In this document: positions 1 to 11,367 of the stretch, in pieces
Layout: each line of letters begins with the position of its first letter
Numbering within the stretch: position 1 is the stretch's first letter
From: Paramacrobiotus metropolitanus
Taxonomy: Eukaryota > Tardigrada > Eutardigrada > Parachela > Macrobiotidae
Direction of reading: 5' to 3'
Length of the DNA: 64,000 nucleotides
NCBI RefSeq assembly: GCF_019649055.1
Contig: NW_026570371.1
Span: 186,001-250,000 of the forward strand
The notes under the pieces: generated by a model
Told to the model about the DNA's origin: nothing
Database searches by the model: none
What the model saw: only the letters and a program-made list of their open reading frames with translations
Made by a program: the position numbers and the translations under genes

Positions 1-81
1 GAATTCATATTCAAACATGCTGTGCATATACAGTACATATGAAGACTAATAAGGACCTACTTTCTGTTTCTAAATTTACAG

Positions 82-1262
82 CGACAGCCATCCCCTTTCA
101 TTTCTGGAAATTTTTTCCCAAGCTTCAATACCTTGACATGTCGGGGAACAATCTAACAAAGTGGAATTTGTGGACAGACTTTTGGAATCTTTTGATTGGT
201 GACACCAGTTACGACATGCCATTTCGCAACATCCATACTATTATTTGGGCCGATTGCAATATTTCACGCTTACGGCCCTACCACTTCTCCATGTTCACTA
301 ATTTAAAGCACTTGGATTTATCCCGAAACCGATTTCTGAACATCTCCAACCATGCGTTTGCTTTTGTAGAACACTTGCATACACTTAATTTATCCGGCAA
401 CAGTCAAATGGACTTTCTCGGTGCGGACGTGTTTGCCAACCTGACGGTGCGAAATCTGGACATGTCGCTCTCGGTGCCGGCGACCATTCCATCGTTGTGG
501 ACGCGCAATGTCATCGCGCGTCTCCAACCCGGAGTGGTTTCCCTTAACCTCAGTGGGCAGGTCATCCCTGATGGAAAGGTCATTGAACTACACAAATTTC
601 CGCAGTTGGAAGTCGCCAATCTCTCTCGAATGAATTTGAAATCCGAATCGCTGAAGATCTTCTCCAGCAGCCTGAACGTTTCCAGAAAACTTAAGATTGT
701 GGACCTTTCCAACAATGACCTGACGGTCTTCCCCAACGACACCGGTGCAGCATTTCAACGGTCGTTGGGCATGAAAACGCTGGAGAAACTGCTGCTGCAT
801 AACAATCCACGTTTACAATGTCGGTCGTGTGGCAATGCGTTTTTGGTGAAGTGGGTGAGCAACGGCAGCGATATTCACCAAGCGGCTAAGAATGTTCTCT
901 GCCAGCCGACAACCGAAAGGTCAGAATGCCCTGTGTGCACGGATGACAAGCAGTTGATCAAACCAATTGACCAGGTCAGTGCGGTGACGGTTTCGCACTG
1001 CGGACGTGTCACCACAGATACCACCATCACAAACACCACCGCCGATACCACAACCGGTAAAGTCACTGGCACCACCGCCACCGGTATCACCATTAGTAAT
1101 ACTACCGGTACCACACCCGGTACCATCTCTGGTGCCACTAGCGGTGCCACTACTATTACTACCACTGGTATTACTACAAACAAGCCAAACTACCGCTCTC
1201 CGCCGCCACTGACGACAACAAATCGCGGCTCCTTTGGGTTGAGGACTTGTGAATTATGCTAA
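82..1262 (+). CDS. Leucine-rich-repeat surface protein, 3' terminal exon (gene runs off the left edge)
   Basis: This is the last exon of a gene that begins outside the window; a pyrimidine-rich acceptor ending in CAG lies at 79-81. The frame reads LRR units such as LQYLDMSGNNL, LKHLDLSRNRF, LHTLNLSGN and LKIVDLSNNDL, then a cysteine-containing C-terminal cap (around CRSCGNAFLVKWV and CPVC). After that comes a long Thr/Gly/Ile-rich low-complexity stalk of TTG-type repeats and a short tail ending CELC. Extracellular LRR proteins of animals have this order. I see no transmembrane helix or TIR domain after the stalk, so the product could be secreted or GPI-anchored, or may have an unusual end. 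Many N-glycosylation sequons (NLT, NIS, NLS) fit an extracellular location. Family assignment is firm; the ligand or pathway is unknown. Confidence 0.8.
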
Positions 1263-2089
1263 TATCTCTCATATGACTTTCATAATCCGTACTTGCTGCA
1301 ACAATGACACAAAAGGTCTGTAAATTGCGACTGTGTTACAATTTTATGGATGGACTTCGATAACTGACTTGCAACATATCCCAAGTTCCCTAATGCTTTT
1401 AGGCAACGTTTTAAAAAAATTTATTTATTCTATATGGTTACCAACTGCAGTTTTTAGGTACGCGCAGAATTTTCATGATTATTCGCTCTGCTCATGTGGT
1501 TGATAATATGCCGCTATATGAAACTAGTCCGATAGACTCTTCTGACAGCGATGCAAATAAAATAAATAATTATTTGTTTTCTAATCTAAACGATATGAAT
1601 GTAAGCGAAAAGTGGCAATAACACTCGGTTTTCACCGACTTCGGTTGTTGTAGCGATTACTTTGCGTGCCGGCATATTACGGCATATGTGTGCAACGTAC
1701 GCACCGAAATACATAGGTACGCATAGAAACACCAACATTTTCAGGGTCAAAGTCATACTCGTTTGCACGTATTACTCGTTTGTACGAGTATTAATTTTAA
1801 TTACACGACGCGCGAGTTACGGGTTTCCGCTTAAAAATCATTCATGCTCGTACTGTAGTGCTGTCTAGGGTCGAATGATTACGATAGGTAGCGGCAGTGA
1901 TCTGGACCATAGAAATTTTGCCAACTCAGATTGCAGATCCATATTCACGCGCACAACTGAAAATTTTTTGACAGTATTTATACCAGTAGACGATACTAGT
2001 ACAGTACACAGCATTTTTTTATGTGCAGTGTTGGTAAGTGATCCGTGATCACCGGTTTTTGAATAAGAACTTATTTTAATCTCAACAAC
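1263..2089. other. Intergenic, LRR gene to first P450
   Basis: No convincing gene. A TATA-like stretch (TATTTATACC near 1975) lies about 115 bases before the P450 start codon and may be its promoter. Short open frames on both strands show no family resemblance. Confidence 0.5.
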
Positions 2090-4902
2090 ATGTTACAGCT
2101 TCTGTCTCCTGTAACTGTTGTTCTCGGTTTATTATTAATTGTCTTGGCATGGATCTTCAGACCGAAAAAGTTGGCTAAGCTTCCGCCCAGTCCACCATGT
2201 ACGCATAATTACTGTATTTATAAATTCAATCAAACATTATTTCTAAATTCAGTCAATCATCGTCGTTGTTTATCAATGTATCGTGCTATTAGATGTACTC
2301 GTAGTATTGGGATACAGCTACGTAGCATTATAATTTTTGTTTCTGTTACAAATTTGCATAAAGATTTATTTGAACCTTTTTCAAAATTCTATTTAAATTA
2401 CAGTAATTCACTAATGTTAATTTAACTGCACGTTTGTTATCCCTGCAGGCACACCAGTAATCGGCAATTTAGATCGCGTCAAGGGCGAAGGGAACGATAT
2501 GCTGGAACATTTAACTCAGCTGACCGATAAATACGGCGACAATGGCATGTGCACACTGTATTTTGGTCCCCGGGCAAATGTATTTGTCAGCAACTACGAA
2601 ATCATCAAACAAATGCTCAACGATGATAAATACGCCGGGCGGCCGGCTGGATTGTTCGATACCGTTTTCAAGCGCAAAGGTGAACCAGAAGAAAACTGCA
2701 TGAATTTACTTATCTTATTTCGCAGATTATGAACAAAAAGGTATACCGACTGTTATCGCTAGTTTAAGGTAACTCCAGACCGGAATTTATTTCTTAGTTA
2801 ATAACATCACAAATGAACGCAATATTGCCGACTCCAGTAAGAAATGTAGCCGAAACATGGCGAAAACAAAAGCACTTTAATTCCAGTTTAAATTTTAGAA
2901 AAAGCGCTTATTTAAGCGCTGTGTAAGTTTTGTGAACGCACAAGTATGCTCAATTTTGTATTACAAATACTATTACATATAAGTATTAGACCCAGTACTG
3001 CATTCATTTAGCGCAAGTAATAAAAGGAAATGATAATAGAAGTGATTTTTTAGATGAATTTTTTTAGATGAAATGAACTGCTATTATTTTATAAAACTGC
3101 TATTATAATTATTATTACTGCTATTTGGTTCGCAATTACTGTAAATTTACCTTGCACATAATATTATGTTCTGTTCAAAATAGCCTAGATATTTACAAAG
3201 TTTGAATCTGATTAACCTTGCTGTTGCAGGCATATTATTCACGGATGGCGAAATATGGAAAGAACATCGCCGCTTTGCCTTATCCACCCTTCGCGATTTC
3301 GGACTGGGGAAGACTTGGTTACAAGACCTGATCATTGACGAAGCTCGCGAGTTGGTCGGCGACTTGGAGGGTGTAAACGGGCAGCCGATCAATCCCACCG
3401 ATTACCTGTCGCCCAGCATTGCCAATGTCGTCTGCGCTATTTCCTATGGACAGCGGTTTAGCCATAAAGACACCCGGTTTCGCCGGTTGGCCAATTTGGT
3501 CGCGGAGAATTTCCGGCTAATCGCCAAATTGCGCCTAGTGCAAATCTTTCCTATTATGCGTTTTATACCCTTTACCAGCTGGAGAAGAAATTTTCTAGAG
3601 CTAACGGCTAATCAAGCTCAGGAAATCGCCTTTTTTCGTGAATTGATTGAAGACCATAAGAAACACCTGGACGGTGAACTGCGGGATTACATTCATGCGT
3701 TTCTAGTGGAGAAAGACAAGCAGTCAAGCAATCCACTAAGCACATATACAGGTAACTCCCGCTTGGCGGTAGGTCGCATAATGTTCTACCGTACGGATAT
3801 GCATTATAACGTTATAAAAGCGAGCTGCAGTTTTGTTCACTGCGGTATACAGAAGGGTTTCTTCAGGTGTTAGCATGACCTTTGATCTATTAATGTATAA
3901 CTTGGTGTATACGTTTTGCAGAAGAACAGTTGGAAGTTGTAATGCTCAATTTATTTGGAGCCGGAACGGAAACCACATCGACAACGCTAACATGGGCGAT
4001 CATGTATCTTTTGGAGAATCCTAACGTGTACGCTAAGGTTCAAGCGGAAGTCGACGAATACATACCGGCTGGACAATACGCTACCCTGGATTTACGCGGT
4101 ACTAATAAAACACTTCACTCCGTTAACCGAATGTCTTTTGAGGGGTTTGTAAGAGTGTTCTTGAGTCGGTGTTAGTTTACAATTCTCTCAATCGAGTCTG
4201 ATATGCTACTTTATATATCGTATAGATAAATTACCGTATACGCAAGCGGTAATCCATGAGGTACAGAGGATGGCTAATCTGGTCCCGTTCGCCATTCGCT
4301 GCCCCACCGAAGATGTGAAAATCAACGGCTATGAAATTCCTGCCGGAACAATTATCACACCCAGCCTTTACGCTTGCCACATGGATCCAAAGTATTTTCC
4401 CGAGCCTCACAAATTCAATCCCGAACGATTCTTGGATGACAACGGACATCTACGATCTAAAGTGGAAGGTTTCATACCCTTCTCAATTGGTTAGTATACG
4501 CAGCTTGATTCAATATTCCAGATCTATTCGACCGGATGTGCTATTGCTATTCGACCGGATGTTTCGCTTAATCAAAATTTAGCGTATGTCGCAGCAAATC
4601 ACATCTTTTAGCGGATGCAGTTTCAACATCCAGCTTACCGACTAATTTAATTTGCACGCAGTTAATTAGTTAAATGTTGTGTGGACAGTGGACTTAATCT
4701 TTTTTTTTATTTAGGTAAGCGCTTTTGTCTGGGAGAGTCCTTAGCCCGGATGGAATTGTTCATTTTCTTTCCCAGTCTCATCCGACATTTCACCTTCAAA
4801 CGTGTATCCGGAAAACCCTTCGACACTGCAAAATCGATTTACGGAAACGTTGTTAATACCCCGCTTTACTTTGAAATTATTTTCGAAAAACGCCAAAATT
4901 AA
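2090..4902 (+). CDS. Cytochrome P450, CYP2 clan, six exons, 496 aa
   Basis: Exons 2090-2198, 2449-2679, 3230-3751, 3922-4098, 4226-4489 and 4715-4902 join in phase (all introns phase 1) to a 496-residue protein, normal for a microsomal P450. It starts with an N-terminal membrane anchor (MLQLLSPVTVVLGLLLIVLA), a basic stop-transfer patch and a proline-rich hinge LPPSPPC. The I-helix reads GAGTETTSTT, the K-helix ExxR is EVQR, PERF follows (FNPERF), and the haem-binding loop is FSIGKRFCLGE with the cysteine ligand. It should be an ER-membrane haem monooxygenase acting on small lipophilic substrates; the substrate is unknown. The second P450 at 30125 is a paralogue with identical exon lengths. 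Clan placement is by motif and by the hinge/exon pattern; subfamily is not assigned. Confidence 0.93.
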
Positions 4903-5652
4903 TTGTTATCACCGGCATAAGATGATCACAAGGATGATTTAGTCGAAGCCTGAAACACAACATTACGGTATGAGTAGCCATTGGTCATAATTAACCATTT
5001 TGAAGCCTTGTTTGTAGCTTGGGCCTTGGTGCAATCCGCACTAACATTAGTGTTATAAGTGGCATTTCGAATGCACAAACGCCAAAAACAGTACTCGTAT
5101 TAGTACTTAAAACAGGCAGGTCCGACATTTGGTGAGATCCAGTAAATTCATCGTGTATGTTTTGACATCGGAAATTCACAATTGTTTTAAACTAGAGTAG
5201 TATTTCGGTTTTATGTCTTGATTATGTTTATAATACAAACTCCAAACACGCAGGACCACATGCCGGTAGATCACGAGGGCTACAAAAAAGTGCCGGTAAA
5301 TTAATAGTTGTGACATTCATAAGCAACAAAACGGAACATCGTTTTACAAGTAAGTACGAGTGCTACCCTTCGTGAATGTATTGATTAGTCATCTCAATCT
5401 TATCCCCAGCTAACCGTTTTGCCACACCGTCGGCTGAATGGCAATACAAACAAAGTGCTACACATGCATCCACAATTTTTATAAATTCTATGTTTTGGTT
5501 CTCTATCCAGGCAGAATATACTCAGCATTAGCGTAGTTCCAACAATGGCGATGCCAATGCAATCATTCGGCCGATAACCATTGCCTATACCTTAATTTGT
5601 GACAGTTCTGTGATAGCTTCCGTAGTCCTCAAAATCTGACTTGGATGCCGCC
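4903..5652. other. Intergenic, P450 to YWTD gene
   Basis: No gene or RNA recognised. It holds the 3' flank of the P450 and the 5' flank of the next gene. Confidence 0.5.
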
Positions 5653-7350
5653 ATGGCGTTATCTGACGTTTTTTCGACGATGCTTTCGGCTTTCTGCTTA
5701 TTTCTTGCTCTTTGTTCATCAAACTCTCATTGCTTGGATGTCCTTAACAACTCATCATCCAGAGGTAAACGTTTAACCTGTTGCAACAAACAAACGAAAA
5801 TCTGAAAGCCAGTTGATTTATACGCGAGTTTTCCGAAGCCACTGCCAAACCTGACAGCATGTCAACCGAGAGCGCACCTACGGATGCGGGAATTTTGGTG
5901 TACAGTAGGGGAAACTCAGTGATGAAACTTCCCCTGGATAATATCTCATCCGGCCCGGAAGAGATGGTATCCCTGATCTACCAAATAGCCCTTGGTATGG
6001 CCGTCGACTGCCAAGAACGATTTATTTACTGGTCGGATCTCGAAGGACCCACCATCAACCGAGTGCGCTTCGATGGGACGGATCGCAAAGTGGTTCTTGA
6101 TCGCGATAGCGGTAATGGAAACCGTGGTCACTATAGTGTAACTGTGGTGTTATAGTGTGTCCTCCCGCTGCGGTTTAAGTACACGTTTACAAGCCCGTCG
6201 CTATGAATTTCCGATCACCGTATACGCGAGAAGCATAAGCCGAGTTAACATGTGCACGCGATCGTAGCGTAATGGCAGCAATATGTCCCACGAAAGCAAT
6301 GATACAGACTCGTTGCTACATTATTGCACAGTTGAAGTTTAAAACTTTAAAAAAAAGGTTTTTTAAATCTATGTTCAGAGAAATCGGCGGTCAGAAATTC
6401 AACGGACTGCATTGAATCCGCATTGATAACTATGCGTTTCGAAACTGTTACATGAAATTGTGTGCTCTTGCTTTTTTGCAGTGTATTCGGGCGATGGACT
6501 GGCCATCGATCCCATAAGCCGCACACTGTTCTGGACGGATGCCACGCATGGTCATATCGCCTGCGCCCGGTTAAACGATACGGAAATGCAGGCAAAAATC
6601 CTTATTGCGGATAATCTCTCGAGTCCGGGGTCAATCGCCGTACATCCAAGTAAAGGGTATGTTTTCGGTGTTTGTGGACTGTGATCTCAGTCCTAGGCAC
6701 CGATTTTTTTGCAACAAAAATGCCGGTTTGTTGGTTCATTTTTTTGCATTGTAGATTAATTTTCTGGGCCGACTGGGATTCGAGTCAGTCGTCTGCTCCC
6801 AAGATTGAAGTCGCCCGCATGGATGGCAGCGAGCGACGGACCATTGTCAGCAGTAATTTGATGCTGCCGCATGCACTGACGGTTGATCTCGACACCGATG
6901 AAATTTGTTGGGCGGATGCCGGTAAAACTGTCTGATTTCGCCAATATGGCGATGTCAGAATCTAATAAAAAGTTTCTTTTTTTCCTGGGAAGGGACGCAT
7001 AATGTGGAGTGCGCATCGCTGGACGGCAGTAATCGCAGCATCGTAGTTGCCGCAGATTCATCCATTTCTCCCTTTAGGATGACAGTCTACCGCGGTGTGC
7101 TCTATTGGACTGATTGGGCCCGGTGAGAGCTTTTGGCGTTGCGTTGCTGCCTTATTATCATACAATTCCGGCCAATTTAAAAAGCCAGTAATTGCTATGT
7201 GCATTTTTCAGTGACAACATTTTGAGTGTGCACAAAGACGGTGCGGGAGAATCGACAATTACCAGTCTCTTACCAAGTGGATCACCCGGAACATTACACG
7301 CTGTAACTGCCGTATCCCGGGAATGTTTTGGCTTTGGTGCATTTGTTTGA
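5653..7350 (+). CDS. Small secreted YWTD (LDL-receptor class B) beta-propeller protein, six exons, 331 aa
   Basis: A start at 5653 gives a signal peptide (MALSDVFSTMLSAFCLFLAL). Exons 5653-5764, 5839-6111, 6482-6656, 6755-6921, 6993-7122 and 7212-7350 keep one open frame; the acceptor at 5838 is chosen because the nearer one at 5857 breaks the phase. Five YWTD-type blades are visible: FIYWSDLEG, TLFWTDATH, LIFWADWDS, EICWADAG and VLYWTDWAR, each followed by a D/E-x-x-R-M-D-G or L-D-G turn. This is a single propeller like those in LRP, LDL receptor and nidogen, but without LDL-A modules, EGF repeats or a membrane anchor. It is therefore probably an extracellular binding protein. The exact first intron is less sure than the rest. 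Confidence 0.8.
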
Positions 7351-7551
7351 GATTTTTGCTCACAATTTTTTTACTAGTGACATAGTTTTGACCGTAAATG
7401 TATGAGACTGTAACGCGAAAAGATAAAATTATTATTACTTATTATGTGTGAAGGGATCGGTATTACATACCCGATATTCCTACTCTACAGATGCTGTTCG
7501 TATGTACAAATTAAAGCTACAAATGTAGTAAGTACCGTACTTTCGTATTAA

Positions 7552-7557
7552 TACTAC
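7552..7557. repeat. Polinton target-site duplication, left copy
   Basis: TACTAC directly abuts the left terminal inverted repeat and is repeated exactly at 29651-29656. Six-base duplications are the Polinton hallmark. Confidence 0.95.
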
Positions 7558-7740
7558 AGAAGATATGCCGCTAGTCTACCGTCAACTCGGTTTCGGTCCG
7601 GTTCGGCTCGGTTTCGGTCCGGTTTTCAGTCGAACCGGTTTGGAGCCGATTGAACCGGTTTGGAGCCGAACTGAATTCCCCTTTCTTTTGTTTATTTTTC
7701 CCCACCCTCTTTTTTTTTGTATGAACATGAATGAACATGA
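7558..7740 (+). repeat. Polinton left terminal inverted repeat (183 bp)
   Basis: It matches the reverse complement of 29446-29650. It contains tandem CCGGTT-rich units: a CGGTTTCGGTCCGGTT block twice, then GAACCGGTTTGGAGCCGA-type units twice, where the right copy has three. An oligo-T run follows near the inner end. Confidence 0.95.
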
Positions 7741-7753
7741 AATACCACACAAT

Positions 7754-8500
7754 CTAACAGAAGAAAGCCCAACACTTATTGAAAATAACACCCCGACAAA
7801 TCGGACACAGTAGCAGCTTGCTTGAACATTTTGCGCAGCAAACTAAATGACCGCAGGGTCTAAACATGATTTCAGAATCATTCTCGTAGCAAACTTTACA
7901 GCTCAACTTCTCTTTGGGATTTTCGGTCAGCGTAGCTGGCGGTGCTTTTCGCAATAGCACACAACACGTTGTTTCGGCTTCTTTGCGTTTTTTCCGAATG
8001 TCACTGATGAATGCTAAGCCTTTTGTCTGTATAAGATACGGACACTTTGGGTAAGTCCAAGCGTGCTCCTCCCACGGGACATCGTCTTTCTCCCAAGCAT
8101 GTAGTGCACCTCCACAGTGAAAACAGCGTACACGATCATCCTTGCCCTCATAATAAAAACCGGCCGCAGCCATATCCCTGGGATGCTGTTGTTTGTTTGC
8201 TGGCCATTCAGCGTAAGTAGCGAAGCGTGCCTTGTAGTCTTTCATTGCCGGTGAAAACGGAAGTAGTATTCTCTCATCTTCGCCCCTCACACAGTCTGGA
8301 CGGGCTAAGCGGTGTCGGTAGTATGGTTTATACCGTGAGTTCACCCAGTCACCCATAATATAGCCACAGTATGCACAGTGAATTTCGTCATGCACCCCTT
8401 GATAATAAAACCCCTGGCTTGCCAATTCTCTAGGGGCGAGCGACTGGTCCGGCCAGTTTTCAAAACTGTTAAAGCGATTGCTGATCAGTGTCATATCCAT
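7754..8500 (-). CDS. Inhibitor-of-apoptosis protein with two BIRs and a RING (Polinton accessory gene)
   Basis: The frame is open up to 8578, but a minus-strand TATA box at 8539-8548 puts the transcript start near 8510, so the ATG at 8500 (MDMTLISNRF) is preferred, giving 248 aa. BIR1 begins RFNSFENWP and has CAYC...H...C; BIR2 begins RFATYAEWP and has CFHC...H...C; the C-terminus is a RING (CKVC, PCGH, CAKC, CPIC). This is the layout of insect and baculovirus IAPs, which block caspases and act as E3 ubiquitin ligases. It lies just inside the left terminal repeat and reads toward it, mirroring the BIR-bearing gene at the right end. It was probably captured from an animal host. Cellular role in this element is inferred. 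Confidence 0.93.
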   Translation of the reverse strand: MDMTLISNRFNSFENWPDQSLAPRELASQGFYYQGVHDEIHCAYCGYIMGDWVNSRYKPYYRHRLARPDCVRGEDERILLPFSPAMKDYKARFATYAEWPANKQQHPRDMAAAGFYYEGKDDRVRCFHCGGALHAWEKDDVPWEEHAWTYPKCPYLIQTKGLAFISDIRKKRKEAETTCCVLLRKAPPATLTENPKEKLSCKVCYENDSEIMFRPCGHLVCCAKCSSKLLLCPICRGVIFNKCWAFFC

Positions 8501-8538
8501 TTTGATAATCAACTGAGCACCTGCAATGGGTAGTTGGG

Positions 8539-8548
8539 GTTTATATAG
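8539..8548 (-). promoter_or_regulatory. TATA box of the IAP gene
   Basis: Minus-strand CTATATAAAC about 40 bases before the ATG at 8500, with a CCAAT box (ACCCAATAG) further upstream. It decides in favour of the downstream start. Confidence 0.7.
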
Positions 8549-8722
8549 TGTCTTGGGACTGCGGCGATTCAAGACCACACCTCCAAAACAGTATGGTTAC
8601 CAGCTATTGGGTCATTAGTACGAAGTCCAACCCCTTGTTGTACCGTAAGGGTAGAGTATTGGCCGGTTATGGTGTTACTGCGCACAAGATCGTTTGCATG
8701 GTATAGTATGTACTTTGACACT

Positions 8723-9349
8723 GGGGCTCTCTGTTTAGTGTCTTTATCGTACAGGTTTAGCCTGAAACTGTATAAATGAACCGTGTTTGCTTTGTACTAG
8801 TACGAATGTTGTGTGTAATCAACTATGCATGCTTGAGTGTATTGGGATTAGCATTAAACTGTGTTTGTCATCAGTTCTGAGTAAGTTCTGTCTAATTTGT
8901 GTCTAGCACAATAGTCTAGCCTGTTTTCAGTGTATGAGCTTATTCAGTGATAGAGCCCGAAACAATTAGGCAAAGTTATTATTCCCTAGAAATTATTCTG
9001 CATTAAGTAAAGGTAGAATGTCGTTGAGTGTTTCAACCATCTTTTGTTATCCACTGGGTACAAAAGAAGAGCCAGATATTAATCCTGGTTTACTAGGTCA
9101 AACATTCTTTGGATTTTTGTTTCGTATATAATGTCATCCTGGTTCGTCGCGACAGTGTTAGCCCGGGTTTTTGTTTACGTCTAGACACATTAGTCTGGGT
9201 TCTATTGTCTGTCGAGAAATACAATACTTGTTTTTCTAGGTCAACATATAATAAGGTATTATATCAACAAAACTTTCAATTGTTAGAACAATCACTACTA
9301 TGCAATTCAGTTAGCTAACTAAACAAGGCAGCGGTCCGAGCGTAGCGAG
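8723..9349 (+). repeat. 627-bp inverted repeat, left arm (inside the Polinton)
   Basis: It is the reverse complement of 11368-11994; identity held at every stretch compared and both arms have the same length. The outer end reads GGGGCTCTCTGTTTAGTG, the inner end GGTCCGAGCGTAGCGAG. It includes a TCGCGACA palindrome box. No terminal target duplication is visible, so it is probably an internal inverted duplication and not a nested transposon. Confidence 0.95.
9147..9152. repeat. TCGCGA palindrome box, copy 1 (left arm)
   Basis: Core TCGCGACAG, followed about 30 bases on by TCTAGAC and TCTGGGTTCTATTGT, the same layout as copies at 13835, 13934 and 14043. Confidence 0.6.
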
Positions 9350-9503
9350 GACTATGTCACTGTTCTCTCGGCGTGTGCGCGGGAGGTCTCCTGCCGTGGC
9401 CGAGCGGAGTGAGGCCAGGCTGAGTAAGTATAGTTAGGGCGTATGTGGGAGGGAGTTAGGTACACTCGCTTAGGGAAGGGGAGGTATCTAGTAACGCCCA
9501 TTT

Positions 9504-9710
9504 GGTTTCTGTCTGATATTAGCTCGTTTCAGTCTTTCATTGTTTTCGGCTTGATTTTTATTGGTAGTTTGGATTTCTGTCTGATATTAGCGCGTTTCGG
9601 TCAATCATTGTTTTCGGGACGATTTTTATTGGTAGTTGCTTGGCAAGATACGCCTACCTCGGTTTCTGTCTGATATTAGCGCGTTTCAGTCTTTCATTGT
9701 TTTCGAGATG
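9504..9710 (+). repeat. Three tandem promoter repeats upstream of accessory gene A
   Basis: Units of about 45 bp begin at about 9504, 9571 and 9661. Each carries TCTGATATTAG followed by CGTTTC and CATTGTTTTCG, and units one and two are followed by TTTTTATTGGTAGTT (reverse CCAAT). Two related units lie in inverted orientation upstream of gene B. They look like upstream activating repeats. Confidence 0.8.
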
Positions 9711-9854
9711 GTTTTTGGTTGGTTCTTGGTCTGTACGCTAAAAGTTAGTCTAGTTAACTGTATTCAGCTAACATAACGTCATCATACAACGATATCAGAC
9801 AATAGATAGTACGATTTTCTGGATATCGAAAGTTGAAACTTCGTTTGGTTTCGG

Positions 9855-9864
9855 GTTATATAAA
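9855..9864 (+). promoter_or_regulatory. TATA box and initiator region of accessory gene A
   Basis: GTTATATAAA, with the phrase CTTCATTCCAACAGTTT about 30 bases on, which is also found downstream of gene B's TATA box. An ACGTCA half-site sits at 9776-9781. Confidence 0.8.
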
Positions 9865-9984
9865 CGCCGCGACCGGGCATTTTTACTTCATTCCAACAGT
9901 TTACTTTTCTCCATTGGATTACCTCCATTACCTGCTTTTTTCAGTTAGTTTTTAGTTGTTTAGCAGTTCCTCGGACCCTTAACC

Positions 9985-11031
9985 ATGCCTCGTCTTAGTT
10001 ATGCCAAGCGTGCAGCCATTTTGGCCCACCCCATGCCTCCTCACATGTTCCTATTTGTCAACCGGCAGCACTACGTCTTGTGGTCCATCAAGCAAGCTGG
10101 TAAGTTGACCTTTAATCTAGTTTTTCTTTTGAAATAAATTTAAAAAATAAAAATTAAAAATATTAATTTTCTATAGATGAAATTATGGAATACCTTAAGA
10201 TATGGAAGTCGAGATCTGATGAAGAGAATGTTAAACAAGCTCAGCATTTCAAGGGTATGTTTTAATTACTGTTTTTTCTAGTTTGATCATATTTCTAATT
10301 TTTATTTTATTTTCATTAGATATTGTAAGCACTGTACTTCGTGTGGCGTTGAAGGCTGATTACACGTGGGTTAAGGGCATTGGTCAGGATCACCGTGATC
10401 TGATGGATTGGTTGCACGAGCTAGAGGTATTATTTAATCAATTAGATAAACATTTTTTGAAACCCTATTATAGATTTTTTATCTTTAGAAACTGATTGAC
10501 GCTTTGTGCCCTGGTTTGTTTGTTAACGTGCGTGCCTGGAATTACGTTGCTGAGCTGCCAGAACCGCCCCTGTCGTATCGTAAGGCTAAACCAAAGGCTC
10601 AGCGTAAGGCTCAACCAAAGGCCAAGCCTCAGGTGAAGCGCGTGGTTAAGCCGAAGGCTAAACCCGTGTCTAAGCCAAAGGCTAAGTCGTTGGTGAAGCC
10701 GAAGGCTAAGCCTTTGGTGAAGCCGAAGGCTAAGCCTGTGATTCCACCCATGCCTCGCCTCACTTTCCCCAGCTGCTCCGAAGTCATCACCATTGATCCG
10801 CCTACGCCTCGCCTCGTCTTCCCTAGCTGCTCCGAGGTCATCACACTGGACGACTCTATTGCGGAGGGTGAGCGCACCATGGACTTCAGCAGCATTTGGG
10901 GTGAGCATACGCCTGTTCAACAGTTGACTGTGGAGTTGGAGGAGATGGTACTGGATGACGGACCTGTCTCACTGCATTCTTTTGATTTCAATGACACTTG
11001 GATGCCATCTGTTAACTTTAAGTTCAATTAG
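9985..11031 (+). CDS. Accessory gene A: intron-bearing Lys/Pro-repeat protein with SIM-like motifs (Polinton)
   Basis: From ATG 9985 the reading appears to carry three short GT-AG introns (about 60-80 nt) and ends at 11031, giving roughly 280 residues. The N-terminal third is predicted helical. The middle is a highly basic array of KPKAKP-type repeats typical of DNA- or RNA-binding tails. After it come two near-identical segments ending PSCSEVITIDPP and PSCSEVITLDDS, which resemble SUMO-interaction motifs with acidic flank. The C-terminus is acidic. I do not recognise a named family. Position (between the left terminal repeat and the polymerase) and the TATA promoter suggest an early nuclear regulator. 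Gene C shares the EVITID ending. The gene is bracketed by the 627-bp inverted repeats. Confidence 0.75.
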
Positions 11032-11033
11032 AA

Positions 11034-11049
11034 TGTGTGTGTGTGTGTG
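11034..11049 (+). repeat. GT microsatellite in the 3' flank of gene A
   Basis: A short GT run just past the stop codon; AATAAA-like signals follow at about 11091, 11142 and 11204. Confidence 0.7.
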
Positions 11050-11269
11050 GTTATTGCGAATGTTTTTCTGCTTCTTTAAGCTGAGTTCAACAATAAAACT
11101 GTGTTTTCGTTTTGTGTGATGGACTTTTTCAGAACATTGTATAATAAAAAACTGTTTGTTTTTTGTGATGGACTTTTCTGTGTTCTTATGGGATTTTACA
11201 TGGGAATAAATGTCGTTTGAGAAAATACGTATTATGTCTTTGATATAGTAGTTAGATTAGAGAGAAAAG

Positions 11270-11335
11270 TTAGAGAAAAAGAGAGAGAGAGAGAGCAAAA
11301 AAAAAAAAAAAAAAAAAAAAGAAGAAAGAAAGGAA
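11270..11335. repeat. GA-rich and poly-A simple repeat
   Basis: A GAGAGA run followed by about 24 A and a purine-only stretch, adjoining the right arm of the inverted repeat. Confidence 0.9.
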
Positions 11336-11367
11336 AGCCAGACGATAGCGAGCTGAGGCCACGCCGA

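Noticed and set aside
7565-7813. Open frame in the left terminal repeat, and its mirror at 29452-29643
   Set aside because: They are frames through the tandem CCGGTT units of the terminal repeats; no protein family.
9109-9318. Identical 69-codon frames at 9109-9318 (+) and 11399-11608 (-)
   Set aside because: They are the same stretch in the two arms of the 627-bp inverted repeat; AT-rich, no domain, and they start without ATG.
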